Source: JAJFUI01 sp963754135 (GTDB lineage: Bacteria > Planctomycetota > Planctomycetia > Pirellulales > Thermoguttaceae). From it: 64,000 bases of DNA. The notes under the pieces were generated by a model that worked only from the letters and a program-made list of their open reading frames with translations, had not been told where the DNA came from and did no database searches. The stretch lies in assembly GCA_963754135.1 (NCBI GenBank), contig CAVWEY010000002.1, positions 434,001-498,000 on the forward strand. The letters are read 5' to 3'. Shown here piece by piece: positions 19,549 through 30,477 of this stretch (the first letter of the stretch is position 1; every line of letters begins with the position of its first letter). Position numbers and translations under genes: made by a program.

Positions 19549-20883
19549 ATGAAACGGGCATTTTGGTTGGCTTGTCTCGGGTTGATCGCAGCCTCTTCCT
19601 CCTCCTGCCAGCGGCAAGAGCAGAAAACGCCGGACGCCCTGACCGGACACACCGATGCCGTCGTCTCCGTGGCCTTCAGCCCGGACGGAAAGACCCTGGC
19701 TTCGGCGAGCCACGACGAGAGCATCCGCTTTTGGGACCTCCGCACTGGAAAGAACACCCTGACCATTGACGCCGATCTCGGCAGCCTCCATTCCATCGCC
19801 ATCAGCCCCAACGGCAAAATCCTGGCCTCGGCGGGCGAGGACAAACTGATCAAGCTCCGGGACGTGCAGACCCACAAGAGCACGGACGAACTTCAGGGAC
19901 ACGCCGAAACGGTCCGCTGCCTGGCCTTCAGCCCGGACGGAAAGACAATGGCCTCGGGCGATGTCGGCGGCTCGATCCGGCTCTGGGACGTGGCTGCCGG
20001 CACGAGCAGGGCCACCGCCGATAAGCACACCGACGTGGTGGCGTCCGTGGCCTTCAGCCCCGACGGCAAGACGCTGGCCTCGGGCAGTTTCGACAACTCG
20101 GTCAAGCTGTGGGACGTGTCCACCGGCAAGAACACCGCCACGCTCGCCGAGCACGCTGAGGCCGTCTATTGCGTGGCGTTCAGCCCCGACGGCAAGACGC
20201 TCGCCTCGGCCGGCGGGACCGCCTCCTTGGGTGAACTCAAACTCTGGGACGTGGCGGCCGGGAAGCTGCTGGCCGACCTGCCCGGCCACGCCAAGCGGGT
20301 CACCGCCGTCGCCTTCAGCCCGGACGGCGCCATCCTGGCCTCTGCCGGCGGAGAGAACACGATCCGGCTGTGGGACCTCGCCACGCGCAAATGTATCAAT
20401 ACTCTCGAAGGGCATACGGACGGCGTCGAGTGCCTCGCCTTCAGCCCGGACGGAAAGACGCTGGCCTCGGGCAGCCGCGACAACACGATCCGCCTGTGGA
20501 AAGTGGCGGCGGCCAAGGAGCCGGCCAAGTCGAGCGCGGCCTGCCGTTGTGGTAGAATGTCCTGCGTTGGTGTGGTCGGAGCGAAAATTGTGGCGCGAAC
20601 CGGTGCTATCACCGCCGTCGCACAGGAGGTTGAAATGAAGACTCCATTCGCACTATCGTCAATTCCCAGGCAACCTGCGTGGCTAGCACTCACGTGCCTC
20701 TGCCTGGCTTTCGTCGCAACCGAAGTGCCGGTATGCGCGGGACCTCCGGTGGCCACCTGGACGACCCCGCAAGAAAAACTGCGCGTGGGAAGCGCTGCTC
20801 GCGTTCCACAAGGGTGGTTCGCGGAAGGAGTTCCTTGCGACGTGCAAGAAGTTGGTCGCCGAGGACTCCGGCGGCCGGTATGA
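19549..20883 (+). CDS. WD40 seven-blade beta-propeller lipoprotein
   Basis: The protein starts MKRAFWLACLGLIAASSSSC; the cysteine after the hydrophobic stretch suggests a lipoprotein anchor. Seven repeats of GH...VAFSPDGKTLASGS...IRLWD follow in residues about 30-330, a full propeller. The last blade ends near 20520. Beyond that the open frame runs on, without a stop, into the signal peptide of the next gene (20635), so a stop has probably been lost by a one-base error near 20540; in another frame a TAG occurs near 20553. WD40 propellers in this setting are likely extracytoplasmic protein-binding scaffolds. Confidence 0.75.
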   Translation: MKRAFWLACLGLIAASSSSCQRQEQKTPDALTGHTDAVVSVAFSPDGKTLASASHDESIRFWDLRTGKNTLTIDADLGSLHSIAISPNGKILASAGEDKLIKLRDVQTHKSTDELQGHAETVRCLAFSPDGKTMASGDVGGSIRLWDVAAGTSRATADKHTDVVASVAFSPDGKTLASGSFDNSVKLWDVSTGKNTATLAEHAEAVYCVAFSPDGKTLASAGGTASLGELKLWDVAAGKLLADLPGHAKRVTAVAFSPDGAILASAGGENTIRLWDLATRKCINTLEGHTDGVECLAFSPDGKTLASGSRDNTIRLWKVAAAKEPAKSSAACRCGRMSCVGVVGAKIVARTGAITAVAQEVEMKTPFALSSIPRQPAWLALTCLCLAFVATEVPVCAGPPVATWTTPQEKLRVGSAARVPQGWFAEGVPCDVQEVGRRGLRRPV

Positions 20884-22608
20884 CGACGAGTTCAAGTCAC
20901 TGATTACTTCGCTGGAGAGGGAGGCGGCGGCGCCGCGGCCGGCGTTCCTTCAGAAGTCGCCGAAGGATCGCACAGAGGAGGAGCGAATCCGTTACTGGAT
21001 ATACCAACTGCGCGACCTGTCCGCGGACCCGGCCTACGGCGGCGGACCCCCCACAATTTTCGGTTGGGATACGCCCGCCCGACGGCGGCGAATCAGATTA
21101 TGGCGATCGGCGCGCCTGCCATTCCGTTTCTGATCGACTCCCTCGACGATGGCACCCCCACGCGAACGTTCGTCTGGCACCAACCGGGCAGGCACCCCGG
21201 ATTGAGTATGCTGCGCCGTCAAGACATAGCAATCAACTGCCTCGAGCGGATCGTCGGCTGCAAGTTCTACGAAAGCTACACGTCGACGCCATTGCACGTG
21301 GATACGCCCGAACGCCGGTCGGCGCTCGCCAACGTCCGGGAATGGTGGAAGCTGAGCCAAGGGAAGCCGCAGGCGGAGATGATCCGCAATCAACTCGCGT
21401 TGCGCAGTAAGAACATCACCTTGCGGAACTGGGACAAGGTAGGCGACCTGGAGGCGCTGGCCATGCTAATTGGCCCGGGCGCCGTGATGGCCGAGGCCCG
21501 GGCATTGCCTGCCGACGACCCGAGCGATAACTCGCGCAGAGACCTCCTCCACCTCTTGGACCCGCGGTTGGTCGTTGTTGAGGTGTTCGCGCGCTTCCGC
21601 GAGAACCGTAGCCGGAGCGGTGACTACTCAACCTTGCTCAGGTTCGGGGATCGAAAGGTGTATCAGGAGATAGCCCGCCGATTCGAGGCGACGGGGACGC
21701 TCGACCCGGGGCCGTGGGAAGTACCGGGCCAGTTGCGCGAGGCCGTCGGGTGCGGAAAGAACTGGGCCATTCCGTTGATGGCCAAGGCCCTCGAAAGGAC
21801 TGAAGTGAACGGGGCGCGGTACATTGCGGGCGGAACTCACTCGTTCTCGATCGCCGACGTGGCGGCAGAGTCGTTCCAAAAGTTGACGCGTAAAGATTTT
21901 GGCTACCACCCCGCCGACAGCCAGGAGAAACGCTCGGCGGCAATCGAAGCGGCCAGCGCCTGGTGGAGCGCGCACGGGCGCACAGAACTGGCGGCGAAGA
22001 TCGCCGAGGACCACCCGCCCGTCGTCGATCCCGGCGATCTGTTCCTCTCCGATGACGACGTTGCTCGCCGGGTAGCGGCGATCGACGGCAATGACCCTCA
22101 ACAGCGGGCAAAGACGGTCGCCTCCTTCGGCGACGTGCGTAGTTGGGAGGTCCAGCAGGCGCTCCTCCACGCCATGGACAAGGAGACCGGATCGAAGGAA
22201 CGCCTTGCCATGCTCAAGGCGGTCGCCGGGCACCCTGCAATCTGGCAGTTTCCGGCGCTGGCGACCCGTTTCGAGCACGATCCCGACCCGGCGCTTCGCG
22301 AGTTGGCCGCGCAATGCATGAACAGAGTTCTTGCCGACAAGACGACCCCAATTTGGTGGGTGCGTCTGGAAACCCGCGATTGCGGACTGGCGGCAATTCG
22401 CCGCGTTGCCCAGGACAAGAAGGCCCTGGACTCCTTGCGGCGTATCGCGGTCGATGCGCTCATCGCGTGGGACTCGCTCGTCGACCAGCCGCTCTTGCGA
22501 GAACTCGCTACGGAACCCGCGATCCAGGGCTACAGACCATTGACCCAGTATCTGAAGCGGCAAGACATGTATCTCGCGATACCTGGGCCGCCAGCCGCAA
22601 AGAAGTAA
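20635..22608 (+). CDS. Secreted HEAT-like repeat protein, frameshifted twice
   Basis: AGGAGG lies 6 bases before the ATG at 20635. The product starts MKTPFALSSIPRQPAWLALT with a signal peptide ending near VPVCAG. A slip in the A-run near 20775 moves it to WEALLAFHKGGSRKEFLATC and a second near 21065 to the long frame 21064-22608. That frame is helical throughout, with IGAPAIPFLIDSLDDG and later paired-helix repeats typical of HEAT-type folds. The full length is about 657 residues. Function not recognised; the fold suggests protein binding outside the cytoplasm. Confidence 0.6.
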
Positions 22609-22613
22609 CAGTG

Positions 22614-23489
22614 TTACTCCGGCGTGACGGCCACCAGTTCGCGGCAGACCGCCTCGAAATGGCCGGGGCCGAGCGTCTGCTGCTCCTCGGCATAGCCGAT
22701 CAGCAGGGCCAGGTCGCAGAGGCGGTTGATCTGCCGGGCGATGCCGTGGGTCAATTCCTGGAGGGTGGGGACGGCGTCGGGCTCGACGATCGGCCGCGGC
22801 GAGCCGGCCGCCCGGAGCCGGTGCTCGACATAGCTCTCGGTTTCCGGCTGGGTGAAGGGGCGGAGCAGGCATTTTACCGCCAGCCGTTCCTCCCACTGCG
22901 GCATGCGGTTGATGACCGGCAGGAGCGAGGGCTGGCCGACCAGCAGCAGCGTCAGGGCGGGCGTGCCGCCCGGCTCGAAGTTCAACAGCAGCCGGAGGGC
23001 CTCGAAGGTGGCCGGATCGCGGACGAGTTGAGCCTCGTCGATGGCGACCACGGCGTGGCGGCCCTTCTCGGCGTTGGCGGCCAGGAAGCGCTGGATGCGG
23101 CGGACGCTCTGCTGCACGCCGCCGGCCGGCGGGAGCAGGCTGGAAGCCCGCTCTACTTGCCCTGGGAGCAGGCTGGAAGCCTGCCCTACTGCGGGCTCGC
23201 CGTCCAGTTCCTCGGCCAGGTAGGCCAGCAACTCGGCGGTGGACATTTGCGGGAAGACGAGGTGGACGAAGGGGGCAAATTGGGCGTCCAGCGCCCCGCG
23301 GAGCATCACCATCAACAGCGTCTTGCCGGCGCCGGAGGGTCCGGCCAGCAGGGCGGCGCCGCGGCGGTTCTCGACCGCATAGCGCAACTTCAACAGCGCG
23401 GCCTGATGCGACTGGCCGGGGTAGTAGAAGCGCGGATCGGCGGCGTTCTCGAACGGCTTTTGCTTCAGTCGCCAGTAGGTTTCGTACAT
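22614..23489 (-). CDS. ExeA-like AAA ATPase
   Basis: The protein has 291 residues starting MYETYWRLKQKPFENAADPR, the classical opening of ExeA/general secretion pathway A-type ATPases. Walker A is GPSGAGKT near residue 49, Walker B AVVAIDEAQ near 149, and LLVGQPSLL fits sensor 1. In polysaccharide and secretion clusters these proteins drive assembly. It follows the CpsD-like gene by 57 bases on the same strand. A short repeat-derived segment (ASSLLPGQVERASSLLPP, from 23133-23189) lies in frame before the Walker B part. Confidence 0.85.
   Translation of the reverse strand: MYETYWRLKQKPFENAADPRFYYPGQSHQAALLKLRYAVENRRGAALLAGPSGAGKTLLMVMLRGALDAQFAPFVHLVFPQMSTAELLAYLAEELDGEPAVGQASSLLPGQVERASSLLPPAGGVQQSVRRIQRFLAANAEKGRHAVVAIDEAQLVRDPATFEALRLLLNFEPGGTPALTLLLVGQPSLLPVINRMPQWEERLAVKCLLRPFTQPETESYVEHRLRAAGSPRPIVEPDAVPTLQELTHGIARQINRLCDLALLIGYAEEQQTLGPGHFEAVCRELVAVTPE
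23133..23189. repeat. Two direct copies of a 24-bp repeat in the ExeA-like gene
   Basis: GAGCAGGCTGGAAGCCCGCT... at 23133-23156 and GAGCAGGCTGGAAGCCTGCC... at 23166-23189. Each is partly self-complementary. They encode the repeated ASSLLP. Confidence 0.8.
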
Positions 23490-23510
23490 GGTTCGATCAT
23501 CCTGAATGGC

Positions 23511-23540
23511 TGGGGCGGCAGTTCAACTGCCGCCCCAACA
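23511..23540. repeat. PE-4 palindrome
   Basis: GGGGCGGCAGTT and AACTGCCGCCCC, between the ExeA-like start and the CpsD-like stop. Confidence 0.8.
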
Positions 23541-23546
23541 GTCGGG

Positions 23547-25045
23547 CTACGCCGCCACGAAGTTCTCGATCAGTCCGGCCAGGGGGATTCCGGCCGCGCT
23601 CAGCCGGCTTTCTGTTTCGGACAACTGCTCTTCCGGGGTCAGCCGGCGGTTGCGGACCAGCAGCAGCGCGTCGATGCCGCCGCAAGAAAAGGGGACAGTC
23701 CCCATTTGCCGGAACGGCCCGGAGGGTGCTTCGCACAAATGGGGACTGTCCCCTTTTCTTGCGGCGGCCCAATCGGCGTCTTCCAGCGGTCCCAGATCGA
23801 CCAGCACCATCTCGTAAAGGCTTCTGAGTTGGTCGAGGCAGGCGGCCAAGCGCGGCCAGTCGAGGTTTTTCCGGCCGCCGTTCTGAGGGAGCGGCTCGCG
23901 GAGCGGCAAGACGGCCAGCCCGCCGGCAGCCTCGACGACCGCCTGGTCCAGCCCGCCGGCGTCCGCAGCGGCGGTTTCGTCCCAGCCCAGTTGCGGCTGC
24001 ACGCCCAGCCGCTTGGCAAGCCGCGGCCGCTCCGGGTCGGCATCGACCAGCACCGTCTTGATGCCCCGCTCGGCTAGCCGGGAAGCGGCGCAGAGCAAGA
24101 GCGTCGTGGCCCCCTCGCCGCGGCGGCAACCGGCGATGGCCAGGACCTTTTGTCCTCGGGCGCTGGCGGCCAACAGGGCGTCGCAGAGGCGGTCCCATTC
24201 CTCCGCCGCTTTGGCCATCAGCCGGCGGCAGACTTTTGGCCAGGTGAAACGGTCGACCTGCCAGGCGGGCTTGAAGGCGGGCGAAGGGGCCTGTGGCAAG
24301 GGGCTCGGGGCGAGCGACTCGGGGCTAGTGGCCAGCGGCGAAGGGCCAGTGGCGACGGACTCGGGGCTAGAAACTGAGGGTTCGGGACTGGGGGTATCGG
24401 AATGATGATCGATGAATGATGACTGATGAATGTCGGCGGATGGTGCGTTGACAGGGAGTTCATCATTGATGATTCCGCCTGCCCACTGCCCGCTGCCCAC
24501 TATCCACTGCCCACTATCCACGATCCACTGCTCACCGCCGATTTCAATGGGCGGTGAACCGCCCATCCCTCGGAGAGGCTTTTCCGGCTCGCTGGCGGCT
24601 TCGGTGGGCGGTAAACCGCCCATCCCTCGGAGAGACTTTTCCGGCACGCTGGCGGCTTCCGTGAGCGGCAGAGGCGCTAATCCCTCGGAGAGACCTTTCC
24701 GGCTCGCTGGCGGCTTCGGTGGACGGTGGACCGCCCGTTCCTCGGCCGCTTTCCGCCCTCTCGGGACGAGCGGGGCGGGTTGGCGTCTTCTCGAGCGCTG
24801 CCAGCACGCCGCTGAAGACGTCGGAGAGCGACAAGGGAGGGGGTTCCTCAGGCTCCGTCTGCCGCGTCGGTCCCGCGGCCGCCGGCGGCTGCACAGTCCG
24901 TCGCTCTGCCGGCGGGCACCACGGCTGGGCCGTGGTCGGCGGCGGATTGCTCGGCGCCGGCGGGGCCGGCTGCGGTGCTATCGCCACTGGGGTCGTGCCC
25001 TGTTGCTGAAACGCCCTAATCGAGCGCTTGGTCGAGTGCGGTCAT
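23547..25045 (-). CDS. CpsD/ParA-like ATPase with repeat-filled linker, frameshifted
   Basis: The C-terminal frame (24647-23547) has a ParA-type P-loop: VLAIAGCRRGEGATTLLLC, then TVLVDADPERPRLAKRLGV and VLVDLGPLEDAD, as in the cytoplasmic kinase domain of polysaccharide co-polymerases (CpsD/CapB). The likely true start is the ATG at 25045, reading MTALDQALD, then after a slip near 25015 AFQQQGTTPVAIAPQPAPP. A further frame change is needed inside the linker around 24550-24740. The linker is made of 57-bp tandem repeats and other repeat DNA, and a PE-3 palindrome lies in frame near the C-terminus. It probably controls exopolysaccharide assembly with the ExeA-like ATPase. Confidence 0.65.
23676..23768. 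repeat. PE-3 palindrome in the CpsD-like gene, 33-bp arms
   Basis: The arms 23676-23708 and 23736-23768 contain AAAAGGGGACAGTCCCC. The loop CCGGAACGGCCCGGAGGG is shared, inverted and slightly changed, with the element at 61388-61466. In the gene it encodes KGDSPHLCEAPSGPFRQMG. Confidence 0.88.
24551..24735. repeat. 57-bp tandem repeat in the CpsD-like gene linker
   Basis: Units begin near 24551, 24608, 24665 and 24722, each with GCGGT(G/A)AACCGCCCATCCC or a decayed form and ending GCTGGCGGCTTC. The period of 57 equals 19 codons. A second short repeat of the CCACTATCCACTGCCCA kind lies at 24480-24535. Confidence 0.75.
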
Positions 25046-25676
25046 AACGGTCCCCGGTGACGGATTTGTCGGAATTGGGGTTGGCCGGCGCCGCGGGATT
25101 GTCGGGGCGATTGCCGGCCCGTGCATCGGCCTGGTACTCCGGCGGACGAACCGCCATCGGCTGATTGGCTTCCGCCCGCGGCGGCTCGCCACCCGGGTTG
25201 TCTTGCGGGCTGACGGCGTGGGCCGGATTTGGCCATCTCGACGACACCAGCGGCACGTCGGCCGACGGGGTCGGCCGCGGCGCCGCGGCGGTTTCCGGCG
25301 GCGGCGGAAGGATCACGGGCGCCAGCGACTGCTGGGGCGTTGCCGGGACTACGGTTGCCGGCCGAGGCGCGGAGGACTGGGCCATCGTCGTCTCGCCTGG
25401 CCCGGCGGTTGCTCCCGCCTGCCACGGCAGCGAAGCGTCGGTGGCTGACGGCGATGCCGCGGGCCTATCGGCGCGGCTGGAAAAGAGCGGAAAAACGGCC
25501 ACCGCCAGCAACAAGAGCGTCACCGCAGAGAGCAACTTGAAGGCGAGCGCCTGGTTGATGATCCGGCCGGCCGACGACGGCGGACTCGTCTCTGCCGCGC
25601 CGTCATCCCGCTGCTCCGTCTTGAACGAGTTGAGGTCTGGGAAGCAGGCGAGAACTTTGATCCCGAGTTGGTCCAT
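24978..25676 (-). CDS. Membrane-anchored proline-rich protein
   Basis: The protein has 232 residues starting MDQLGIKVLACFPDLNSFKT, with GAGAGGGGA upstream. One membrane helix is at about residues 46-67 (FKLLSAVTLLLLAVAVFPLF). The rest is Pro/Ala-rich and low-complexity. The open frame overlaps the start of the CpsD-like gene; a one-base slip would instead end it at TTATGA exactly over that start. First gene of the three-gene ATPase operon. Function not recognised; perhaps an anchor for the assembly machinery. Confidence 0.55.
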   Translation of the reverse strand: MDQLGIKVLACFPDLNSFKTEQRDDGAAETSPPSSAGRIINQALAFKLLSAVTLLLLAVAVFPLFSSRADRPAASPSATDASLPWQAGATAGPGETTMAQSSAPRPATVVPATPQQSLAPVILPPPPETAAAPRPTPSADVPLVSSRWPNPAHAVSPQDNPGGEPPRAEANQPMAVRPPEYQADARAGNRPDNPAAPANPNSDKSVTGDRYDRTRPSARLGRFSNRARPQWR

Positions 25677-25706
25677 GTCTTGGTCCCCTCTCTGCCGGGT
25701 GGTGTT

Positions 25707-25763
25707 GCAGCACGGGCACCTTGCCTATGTTGCCGTGAGCACGGGCAAAGATGCCTGTGCTGC
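25707..25763. repeat. PE-6 palindrome, imperfect
   Basis: GCAGCACGGGCACCTTGCC and the imperfect inverse of GCAGCACAGGCATCTTTGCC, just upstream of the anchored protein. Confidence 0.7.
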
Positions 25764-25910
25764 CGCCGTGGGTGCCGGCCGCTACCTGGGTGCGCAAGTA
25801 AATCCCCAGCAACTACCCGGGAGATAGGTATCGGTTAGGATTGTAGGAATCTTGAGCATTGGCGCGATTCCGTAGGCTGGGTAACATGGGAAAGGATGGG
25901 TGCGCGTCCA

Positions 25911-25974
25911 GTAGAAGCGGCATCCTGCCGCTCTTGTCAGTTGTCGGCCGGACGCGGCAGGATGCCGCTTCTAC
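25911..25974. repeat. PE-6 palindrome, 21-bp perfect arms
   Basis: GTAGAAGCGGCATCCTGCC... at 25911-25931 and its inverse at 25954-25974, in the region before thiC. No TPP riboswitch was recognised in this region. Confidence 0.85.
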
Positions 25975-26027
25975 GAGTCCCGGCGTTTGACCGCCCTTCG
26001 CCGTGCCCCTATACTGGACTGCCGGAG

Positions 26028-26082
26028 GTAGCACGGGCATCCTGCCCGTGTGGTGGAGGCACAGGCAAGATGCCTGTGCTAC
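26028..26082. repeat. PE-6 palindrome, imperfect, ahead of thiC
   Basis: GTAGCACGGGCATCCTGCC... (26028-26050) and CACAGGCAAGATGCCTGTGC... (26060-26082). It ends 20 bases before the thiC start, so it would fold in the thiC leader. Confidence 0.75.
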
Positions 26083-26102
26083 AAGTCCCGTGGAGGCGGA
26101 CC

Positions 26103-27401
<1,299 letters not shown>

Positions 27402-27508
27402 CAGGCAAGCCCCCTGGACGCGCGGCAATCGGGAGGCAATAATACCAGTAATGAGGGGCGGCTGATGGCCGTAGCGAACTTGTCAGCCCCGTGACCAGGG
27501 AAATCGGC

Positions 27509-27742
27509 ATGGACTCGAGTTACGAGCGGAACCGGGCTGCGTACGAGCGCTCGAAAGACGAGTTGCCCCGGCTGTACCCGCGGGGACGTTTCGTCGCCTT
27601 CGATGACGGCCAGATCGTGGCCGACGCGGCCAGTTTCGACGAGTTGACGGCGGCCCTGGCCGCCATCGGCAAGGACCGCCCTGACCTGTTTGTGGTACAG
27701 GCCGGCGCGGATTATCCGGACGAGGTCTTCATCCTGATGTAG
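27509..27742 (+). CDS. Small conserved-type protein, unknown function
   Basis: The protein has 77 residues starting MDSSYERNRAAYERSKDELP, with AGGGAA upstream; the ATG-less extension to 27491 (GTG) is less likely. The core GRFVAFDDGQIVADAASFDE followed by a helix and DLFVVQAGADY resembles the small DUF5678-like proteins, which pair a short beta hairpin with helices. Role unknown. Confidence 0.55.
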   Translation: MDSSYERNRAAYERSKDELPRLYPRGRFVAFDDGQIVADAASFDELTAALAAIGKDRPDLFVVQAGADYPDEVFILM

Positions 27743-27946
27743 CGACCATGCCGAAGGGGAGAAAGGACGACAAGTCCAATTACTCGGGAGCGACTTCCGA
27801 TTGGCCCTCGCCCGGCGGGCACCCGGCAGAAATTGGATGTGTCCCCCTTTCTTTCGTTTTTCTCTCCAGGACGCCCTTCCCGTCGGGGCAGAAAACAATA
27901 GCTCTGGCACCTTCTTGCCGTCAAAATGAATTTTTAGAGTCTGACC

Positions 27947-29622
27947 CTATGCCGTTGCGCTTTTTTCGGTGAATCGTTGTGAAACGCCTTGGTTTCTCGG
28001 TATTTGAGGGCGGTTGTGCGATGTTTGCCTTATGCGACCTGGCAAGGAGTCTGACGACGCAGTTCGCGGAGCAGGCGACACCGCCCGCCAACGGTACGCA
28101 GACGATGCTCGATCCACGCGACGTTCCATCGCTGGCAGAGCGATTCGAGCATCCGCAATCGGTCCGTCGCACGGGCCTGTACCCAGTCGGCTCCGATCTT
28201 CACGCCCTCCCGCTGCATATCGCGCAGCCGTTGCTGCTCCAGCAACAACAACCCCATCAGCAGCATGTCCAGGTAACGCTCCACCGCCTCGAACTTCATC
28301 AGCACATAACACTCGAACTGCATCCGACTCTTCAATTCCCGGAAGAACAGTTCCACCTGCCAGCGGACTTCGTACCACTCGATCACCTGCCGGGCGGTCG
28401 CCGTCAGATCGGTGCAAGCCAGCACCTTGCGGTGCCAACGCGCCGGCTTGCGACTGTCTTCGCGGCGATACGAAACTGGGGCGCGATGGTAGGCCCACCA
28501 CTCGGCCGACTGGCCCGGCGAGAGTTGCACCTTCGGATTCTCCTTGTACGACGCCACGATCAGACAGTCGCCCAGCTTGGAGACCGTCGCTTGGCGCACC
28601 GCGACGGCGTACCGCCGCTTCGTTTTCTTGACTCGCAAGTTGTCGGCGTGTCGCCGACGGGCGAAGACGTGGTCTTCGTTGTCCACCGCGAGGTCGAGCA
28701 GGGCAAACTCCTTCCGTGTCCAGCGCCGCGTCCAGGCCACCACGGGGTCGCCCGAGACCAACGCCGCGTCCTGGTCTGGTGTGCGGGCCAGCACCCGATT
28801 CGGATCGAGCGGAAAGACCGCGTGAAAATGGCGTTTTCGGCACGCTTTGTGGATCGCGCCGGCATCGAAGGCGCTGTCGAAGGTCACGATCACGTCCACG
28901 TCGTCGGGCACGCGCAGTTCGCGGATCATAGCCGCCGCCAGGTCGATCGTCGTCCGAAAGCGCCGCTTGTGTTTGCGGCAGTAATCCGCCGTGTAGTAGC
29001 TCTTCCGCGGCACAGGCAGCCGTGCGCCGCGGTCGGTCAGCACCAGCCCCATCAGAAAGGCGTGCTGGCGGGTGTTCTTCCGCGGGATTCCGCCGCTTCG
29101 ACATGAGGATCAAGTTTTCCATCTGCTCCGACATCGTGGCATGGTAGGTTGTGTCGATGGCCACGATCCATTGCCGCCGCTTGCCTTTCGCCTGTCGTCG
29201 CTCCCAGGCATCCACGTTGTCCAAGAGCCGGTCGTACAGGTCCACACACCAATCCCGCGTTCGCCATTGGGGGTTGGTCAGCCGGCGAGAGATCGTGGCC
29301 GCGTGACAGCGACCGCCCAGGACCTCGCCCGCGATCGTCTTGAGGCAGCGTCGATGAGGAGCCAGGAGGAAGGCCAGCACCATCGGAGCCAAGGCGCGTT
29401 GGATGGGCCGGGAGCACTTCGCCGTGGTTTTGGAAAAGAACGACTTGACCTCCCGAGGTACGCCCAATACGATCATGGCAGACTCCTTTCCTGGATGCGG
29501 ACGGCGATCCTGCCGCCCGGTTTGTTGTGGACTCATCCAGGATACGGAGTCTTTTTGTTCGTCCCAACATCATTTACGCCACGCTAGCATTGCTTTCACA
29601 ACGAAAAAGCGCAACGGCATAG
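27947..29622 (-). mobile_element. IS4-type insertion sequence, copy 2 (1676 bp)
   Basis: It has the same ends as copy 1 (CTATGCCGTTGCGCTTTTT). It is 2 bp shorter because of a GC deletion near 29082. The left 9-bp flank is AGTCTGACC (27938-27946), the right is GTTCTGACA (29623-29631). They do not match each other but are the exact reverse complements of the two flanks of copy 3, left with left and right with right. Confidence 0.93.
28030..29476 (-). pseudogene. IS4-family transposase (copy 2), frameshifted
   Basis: It is the same protein as copy 1 up to about residue 132; a 2-bp deletion near 29082 (CCGCGGGATT instead of CCGCGCGGGATT) then breaks the frame between the first and second catalytic aspartates. 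The C-terminal part stays open from 29052 to 28030. This copy is probably inactive, unless the deletion is a sequence error. Confidence 0.85.
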
Positions 29623-29658
29623 GTTCTGACACCTTTTTTGCCGATAGGAGACTTAAAT

Positions 29659-30324
29659 ATGGCACGAGAAGACAGAGGCCGCCGCGAGGTAGGCTATTGC
29701 CCCCATTGCGGCAACGATTCGCCGCAGAGGTCGGTGGGTGCCCACTCCTCCGGAACTGACGATCCCAAAGGCCCTACGAACTATGCGTTCGTGGTCTGCG
29801 AAACGTGCGACCGCGTGCTCTTGTACCAGGCGGGATACATAACGAGGACTATCGCCCAGTCGATTGCGCCCATTTTCAGCGTTAAAGACTATAAACTGGT
29901 CTGGCCAAATGCCGAAAAGTTGCATAGCTCGGTTCCAAACAGCGTGCGCGCGTGCTACGTGGAGGCGGCTGGCATCAAGAACCGATCACCGAATGGATTT
30001 GCGAACCAGATCCGCCGCACACTGGAGATGCTTTGCAAGGAACCGCGGCGCGACGACGCGGATTCTCGCCGAAAACCTCAAAGAGCTCTCTGCGAGAGGC
30101 GAGATTCCTTCCGTGTTAGCGGAGATGACCGACGTTCTGCGAATGCTGGGGAATATCGGCTCACATGCCGCAGAGGAGAGCGTCGAGCCGGAATTTGTGG
30201 ATGCTATCGACGATTTTTTTGCGCGGTCGTTGAATATGTGTACGTTGCCCCGTACCGCGTTAATGAGGTTAAGGCTCAGCTCGACTACGCCAGAAAGAGT
30301 CGGGCTGCAGCGACGAAAAAATAG
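29659..30324 (+). pseudogene. DUF4145-like protein, two frameshifts
   Basis: AGGAG lies 8 bases before the ATG at 29659. The product begins MAREDRGRREVGYCPHCGND, with a zinc-ribbon pair CPHC and CETC. NQIRRTLEMLCKE then shifts frame near 30045 into GATTRILAENLKELSARGEI and LRMLGNIGSHAAEE, and shifts back in the T7 run near 30220 to AVVEYVYVAPYRV. Helix, LGN(I)xxH and C-terminal pattern match DUF4145, a family often found in defence and restriction neighbourhoods. First gene of the islet between IS copies 2 and 3. Confidence 0.6.
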
Positions 30325-30477
30325 GTGGGGGCGGAAGACGGGGAATCACTCGGGCAGAAAGCGGGTCATCGCCGATATTTCCCGCCAAAAATCGGTGACG
30401 GCGCGTTTTCACGTCTCCGGCGTTATGTATACTGACCGGTCGGCATTCACCCCAAGCAGGTTTCGGAGGGCCGTGCG

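Noticed and set aside
24551..24735. CRISPR array
   Set aside because: Units are 57 bp and continuous without unique spacers; it is a tandem repeat in a coding linker.
25764..26102. TPP riboswitch before thiC
   Set aside because: No CTGAGA or ACCTGATC-type conserved blocks were seen; only palindromes.
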